In this document: positions 4,629-7,507 of the stretch, piece by piece
How positions within the stretch are numbered: position 1 is the first letter of the stretch
How the letters are laid out: every line of letters begins with the position of its first letter
Source: Oscillospiraceae bacterium
GTDB lineage: Bacteria; Bacillota; Clostridia; Oscillospirales; Ruminococcaceae
Direction: 5' to 3'
DNA: 7,507 bases
Assembly (NCBI GenBank): GCA_017848075.1
Contig: JAGALG010000253.1
Location: forward strand, 1 to 7,507
Translations under genes and position numbers: made by a program
The notes under the pieces: model-generated
The model's database searches: none
What the model was told of the DNA's origin: nothing
The model's input: the letters and a program-made list of their open reading frames with translations, nothing else

Positions 4629-6830
4629 ATGGCAAAGGAACACAAACAGAGCTGCTCCTGCGGCTGCAGCCATGAACATAAACACGAGCACAAGCAGGAA
4701 GGCGAAAGCTGCGGCTGTGCCATGTGTCAGCTGGAGAATCTGACCGGCTTGGCAGAGGACTGCGAAGATAAGGCCTGCGACTGCCATCATCACCATGAGC
4801 AGGAACAGTGCTCCTGCGGTCATCATCACCACCACGAGCATCACCATGAGCACGGCAGCTGCTCCTGCGGCTGCGGTCATGAACATAAACACGAGCACAA
4901 GCACGAAGGCGAAAGCTGCGGCTGTGCCATGTGTCAGCTGGAAAATGTAAAACTCTCCGAGGAAGCAGCTCCGGCAGCAAGTGCGGCTCCTTCCAAAGAG
5001 AAAAAAGCCTTTGTATTGCCGGAACTGTCCATGCCGCTGATGGCTTTGATTGCGGTAGCTGCTGTGCTGCTCAGTGCAGTGCCGGGTCTTTCTCTGCTGA
5101 AAGGTCTGTTTTACCTGATCCCAACTTTGCTTTGGGGAAAACTGCTCTTCACCCGCGGCTGGAAAGCAGCCAAACGCCGTCAGCTGGACGAGCATGTGCT
5201 GACATCCATCGCCGTGATCGCCGCCTTCTTGATCGGAGAATATTTCGAGGCCATGATGGTTGTGATCCTTTTTGCTATCGGTGACTGGCTGGAAGTAAAA
5301 GCTGTTCAGCGCAGCCGCAAAGACATTGCTGCCGTTGTGAATATTCGTCCACAGAAAGCAAATTTGATTCTGCCAAACGGTGAAGTGCAGAACATTCTCT
5401 CTAAGAAACTGCGGATCGGCGACAAAATCCAGATCAAAGTTGGTGAACGAGTACCGGTCGACAGTGTGATTCTGGAGGGACAGTCCACCATGGATCGCTC
5501 CGCCATTACCGGCGAATCGATTGCTGTGGGTGTGCAGCCCGGTGACCGGGTTCTCTCCGGTGAGGTAAACCTGTCTGCTGTACTGACCTGCCGCTGCGAG
5601 ACCACTTACGACAACTCCACCGCCAGCAAGATCATTCAGCTGGTGGAGGAATCCTCCGCACAGAAGGGTGAAACCGAGAAATTCATTACCCGCTTTGCAA
5701 AATATTACACTCCTGCCGTGCTGGTCATGGCAATTTTGACCGTTATTGTTCCTCCGCTGCTGGGTTGGGGGTCCTTCCGTATGTGGCTGAGCCGTGCGCT
5801 GGTCTTTCTGGTTGCATCCTGTCCTTGTGCGCTGGTGATTTCTGTGCCGCTGGCCTTCTTCTCCGGCGTGGGTGCCATGTCCAAGCAGGGCGTTCTGCTG
5901 AAAGGTACCAAGTTCATTGAACCGCTGGCCAATGCCAAATACATTGTTTGCGATAAAACCGGCACCATTACTACCGGTGAACTGCAGGTTTCCAAGGTGG
6001 AGCAGTTCAGCGACAGCTATGATATGAAAGCAGTAAGCGCTTTAGCAGAAAAATACAGTGACCATCCGGTGGCACAGGCGATCTGCCGTGCCTTTGGCAG
6101 CGGTATGGAGGCAGAAGTAAAACAGGTGGAGGAGTTCGCAGGCAAGGGTGTTTCCCTGTTGATGGACGGCAAAAAGGTTCTCTGTGGCTCCGCTCGACTG
6201 ATGAAGGAGCAGGGCATTGCCATGGATTCCGTGCCGGAGGCCAATGTGTACACGGCCGTGGACGGACAGTTGATCGGCTGTGTGATGCTCTCTGATGTAC
6301 CAAGAAGCGATGCGGCTTCCACCATGAAGCAGTTGAAAGCTCAGGGTGTGGAGCGCACCGTGATGCTGACCGGCGACAGCGCAATTTCCGCAGCTGTGGT
6401 AAAAGAACAGGTTGGCATGGACGAAATGCACTGCGCTTTGCTGCCGCAGGACAAGTCCCGTCTGATGAAGGAACTGAAGCAGAAGGGTAAGACCACGGTC
6501 TTTGTTGGCGATGGCATCAATGATGCTCCGGTATTGGCTGCTGCAGACATTGGCTTTGCTATGGGTCTGGGTACTGACGCAGCCATCGAATCCGCAGATG
6601 CGGTGCTCATGTCCGACAGTTTGTCCGCTCTGCCAAAAGTTATGGAGACGGCAAAACGCACGGTTTCCATCGTGAAGGCGAACATTGTGTTTATCCTGAT
6701 CTCCAAGGCAGCGGTTCTGCTGCTGGGTCTGACCGGTTATGCTCCAATGTGGCTGGCAGTGGTAGCCGATGTGGGCGTTTCCGTTCTGACGGTTCTCAAC
6801 GCTGTTCGGATTCTTAATGTGAAAAATTAA
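4629..6830 (+). CDS. zntA: P1B-2-type Zn/Cd/Pb-exporting ATPase with duplicated His/Cys-rich tail
   Basis: A 733-residue membrane pump that exports divalent soft metals using ATP. Core motifs are intact: TGES (294-297, actuator domain), CPC in the transport helix (398-400), DKTGT with the phosphorylated D442, HP (479-480, nucleotide domain), TGDS (581-584) and GDGINDAP (627-634). The last helices hold K693 (ISKAAV) and D714 (VADVGVS), the residues that mark the Zn/Cd/Pb subgroup in E. coli ZntA. Helices lie near 135-175, 190-222, 355-410 and 680-728. There is no ferredoxin-like GMTCxxC domain; residues 1-106 instead form a tail with 23 His and 17 Cys, including two copies of a 30-residue unit (8-37 and 77-106) and a His-rich middle (53-75). 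GGAGG (4616-4620) lies 8 bases before the ATG. cadA is an equally fair name. Confidence 0.95.
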   Translation: MAKEHKQSCSCGCSHEHKHEHKQEGESCGCAMCQLENLTGLAEDCEDKACDCHHHHEQEQCSCGHHHHHEHHHEHGSCSCGCGHEHKHEHKHEGESCGCAMCQLENVKLSEEAAPAASAAPSKEKKAFVLPELSMPLMALIAVAAVLLSAVPGLSLLKGLFYLIPTLLWGKLLFTRGWKAAKRRQLDEHVLTSIAVIAAFLIGEYFEAMMVVILFAIGDWLEVKAVQRSRKDIAAVVNIRPQKANLILPNGEVQNILSKKLRIGDKIQIKVGERVPVDSVILEGQSTMDRSAITGESIAVGVQPGDRVLSGEVNLSAVLTCRCETTYDNSTASKIIQLVEESSAQKGETEKFITRFAKYYTPAVLVMAILTVIVPPLLGWGSFRMWLSRALVFLVASCPCALVISVPLAFFSGVGAMSKQGVLLKGTKFIEPLANAKYIVCDKTGTITTGELQVSKVEQFSDSYDMKAVSALAEKYSDHPVAQAICRAFGSGMEAEVKQVEEFAGKGVSLLMDGKKVLCGSARLMKEQGIAMDSVPEANVYTAVDGQLIGCVMLSDVPRSDAASTMKQLKAQGVERTVMLTGDSAISAAVVKEQVGMDEMHCALLPQDKSRLMKELKQKGKTTVFVGDGINDAPVLAAADIGFAMGLGTDAAIESADAVLMSDSLSALPKVMETAKRTVSIVKANIVFILISKAAVLLLGLTGYAPMWLAVVADVGVSVLTVLNAVRILNVKN
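4650..4739 (+). repeat. Internal repeat copy 1 of the metal-binding tail (90 bp)
   Basis: Encodes residues 8-37: SCSCGC, then alternating His (HEHKHEHK), then SCGCAMCQLEN. It is 86/90 identical by my hand comparison to 4857-4946, the differences being AGC to GGT, CAG to CAC and GAG to GAA. The unit holds six Cys in CxCxC and CxCxxC arrangements and four alternating His. Confidence 0.9.
4857..4946 (+). repeat. Internal repeat copy 2 of the metal-binding tail (90 bp)
   Basis: Encodes residues 77-106, offset 69 residues (207 bp) from copy 1. One substitution adds a fifth alternating His (Gln to His) and one changes Ser to Gly; one of the four base differences is silent. The near identity at DNA level points to a recent duplication or to gene conversion between copies. 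Confidence 0.9.
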
Positions 6831-6835
6831 CGAAG

Positions 6836-6872
6836 AAGCTCCTGCCGATTGTCCGAATCGGTGGGAGCTTTT
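6836..6872 (+). terminator. Terminator of the zinc-export operon
   Basis: A 15-bp stem (6836-6850 with 6856-6870, two G:U pairs), loop GTCCG, ending in CTTTT. It begins 5 bases after the pump gene's stop codon. Confidence 0.9.
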
Positions 6873-6928
6873 GAGGTAAAATAGCAAAATGTACAAAAAG
6901 TGTTATGCTTATTTATTAAAGTTTCTGT

Positions 6929-6957
6929 TTGTGTTCTCAGGCAAAATACATTATAAT
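6929..6957 (+). promoter_or_regulatory. Promoter of the small orphan gene
   Basis: A perfect -10 box TATAAT (6952-6957) has a 17-base spacer and a weak -35 TTGTGT (6929-6934, three of six). Transcription would start near 6964, giving a leader of about 35 bases. AT-rich sequence upstream may help. Confidence 0.6.
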
Positions 6958-6998
6958 AAGATAAATGGTATTTGTTTTATACGAAAGGATGATATATC

Positions 6999-7391
6999 AT
7001 GGCAGAAGAAAAAAGAGAAATTAAGATGGCTGCTACTGCGTATACCCCAGAAGCAAGAGCAATCGCCGAAGAAAAACAGAGAACCATGACTTGGGTTTGC
7101 TACGATACCGTACAGAAAAAAGAAATGGTTTACGACTACAGAAGACTGGTTTGGCTGATGGACAGACGCGACCGTCAGGTTGACCTGCATCTGAAAAAAC
7201 CTGTAACCGACGACGTTGGTTACCTGACCTGGGACGTTGAGCACTGGAGCTGTACCGGCCCAAGAAAATACATCCGTACCTACGATCTGGAAGGCCGTGT
7301 ACTGCGTGACTACACCATGCACAACAACTACGACCTGAAAAACGAATTCCATCCGGAAGACGACAACGTAGACCACATCACTATTTCCTAA
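6999..7391 (+). CDS. Small soluble protein of unknown function, likely highly expressed
   Basis: A 130-residue protein that I do not recognise. It has no signal peptide or membrane segment, so it is probably cytoplasmic. A charged, Ala-rich N-terminal stretch (1-28) is followed by a core rich in aromatic and charged residues: TWVCYDT (31-37), DYRRLVWLMDRRDRQVDLHL, WDVEHWSCTGPRKYIRTYD and an acidic end with FHPEDDNVDH. Two Cys (in WVCY and WSCT) are far apart. Codon use stands out: all eight Leu are CTG and eight of nine Tyr are TAC, which in such a genome suggests strong expression. It ends in three consecutive in-frame stops (TAA TAA TGA). AAAGGA (6984-6989) lies 9 bases before the ATG. It has its own promoter and terminator, so it is a single-gene unit with no functional context from its neighbours. 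Confidence 0.8.
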   Translation: MAEEKREIKMAATAYTPEARAIAEEKQRTMTWVCYDTVQKKEMVYDYRRLVWLMDRRDRQVDLHLKKPVTDDVGYLTWDVEHWSCTGPRKYIRTYDLEGRVLRDYTMHNNYDLKNEFHPEDDNVDHITIS

Positions 7392-7403
7392 TAATGATGC
7401 AAC

Positions 7404-7438
7404 AAAGCCCCGCTCATTTGAGCGGGGCTTTTCTTTTT
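7404..7438 (+). terminator. Strong terminator of the small orphan gene
   Basis: A perfect 12-bp GC-rich stem, AAAGCCCCGCTC (7404-7415) with GAGCGGGGCTTT (7420-7431), loop ATTT, followed by TTTTCTTTTT. The As before the stem could allow weak activity on the minus strand too. Confidence 0.95.
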
Positions 7439-7507
7439 GTATGATCAATGGGGCTCGACTTACTTCTTTATAATGTCGACAATTGCCAAAACTATATTCT
7501 CGATAAA

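Noticed and set aside
4629..4946. Tail of the ATPase as CRISPR-like or mobile repeat DNA
   Set aside because: The repeats are in frame, encode metal ligands, occur only twice and are separated by coding sequence; this is a protein-domain duplication.
4605..5195. 196-residue minus-strand frame with a repetitive hydrophobic sequence
   Set aside because: It is the reverse shadow of the His/Cys-rich repeats of the ATPase gene; its apparent repeats and hydrophobic stretches come from complementing His and Glu codons.
6042..6896. 284-residue minus-strand frame opposite the ATPase gene
   Set aside because: It is antisense to conserved ATPase motifs, has a His/Gln-rich shadow composition and passes through the operon's terminator.
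7439..7507. TATAAT at 7469-7474 as a promoter for a gene beyond the window
   Set aside because: No credible -35 box lies 16-18 bases upstream and no downstream gene is visible before the window ends, so it cannot be supported.

Overview
The window looks like chromosomal DNA of a low-to-medium GC, endospore-forming anaerobic Firmicute, most likely a gut-type member of Clostridia. The evidence is a spoIID gene with a good SigE-type promoter, a DUF3793 gene next to a short clostridial-type flavodoxin, strong GGAGG ribosome binding sites, sigma-A-like promoters with TATACT/TATAAT boxes, and compact hairpin-plus-T-run terminators. Genus cannot be fixed from the sequence alone. I see no mobile element, CRISPR array, rRNA or tRNA.

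Layout. (1) 1-1310: a promoter flanked by two related palindromes drives a DUF3793 gene (191-769) and a flavodoxin (823-1251). This is probably one transcription unit, and flavodoxin suggests iron or redox responsiveness. It ends in a hairpin shared with the convergent gene. (2) 1309-2937, minus strand: a small acidic lipoprotein and an 8-helix membrane protein, each with its own promoter and neither of known function. (3) 2958-4053: spoIID, a peptidoglycan lytic transglycosylase of engulfment, with its own SigE-like promoter. (4) 4073-6872: a zinc/cadmium resistance operon. A strong promoter is overlapped by a 12-2-12 operator, and a leader carries a terminator-like hairpin and a second operator-like site. 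Then come an ArsR/SmtB metal sensor and a P1B-2 ATPase whose N-terminal tail is rich in His and Cys and contains a nearly exact internal duplication. (5) 6929-7438: a single small gene of unknown function with its own promoter, in-frame triple stop, strong terminator and codon use typical of a highly expressed gene. Positions 7439-7507 hold nothing I can support.

How the parts work together. In block 4 the sensor should repress itself and the pump until Zn(II), Cd(II) or a similar ion binds and releases it; the pump then exports the ion, with the His/Cys tail as a likely metal buffer or sensor. In block 1 flavodoxin would replace ferredoxin as electron carrier under iron shortage. The remaining genes are independent single-gene units. 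The window is mostly ordinary housekeeping and accessory DNA. The most interesting parts are the regulatory architecture before the DUF3793 and arsR genes, the duplicated metal-binding tail, and the orphan gene at the right end.
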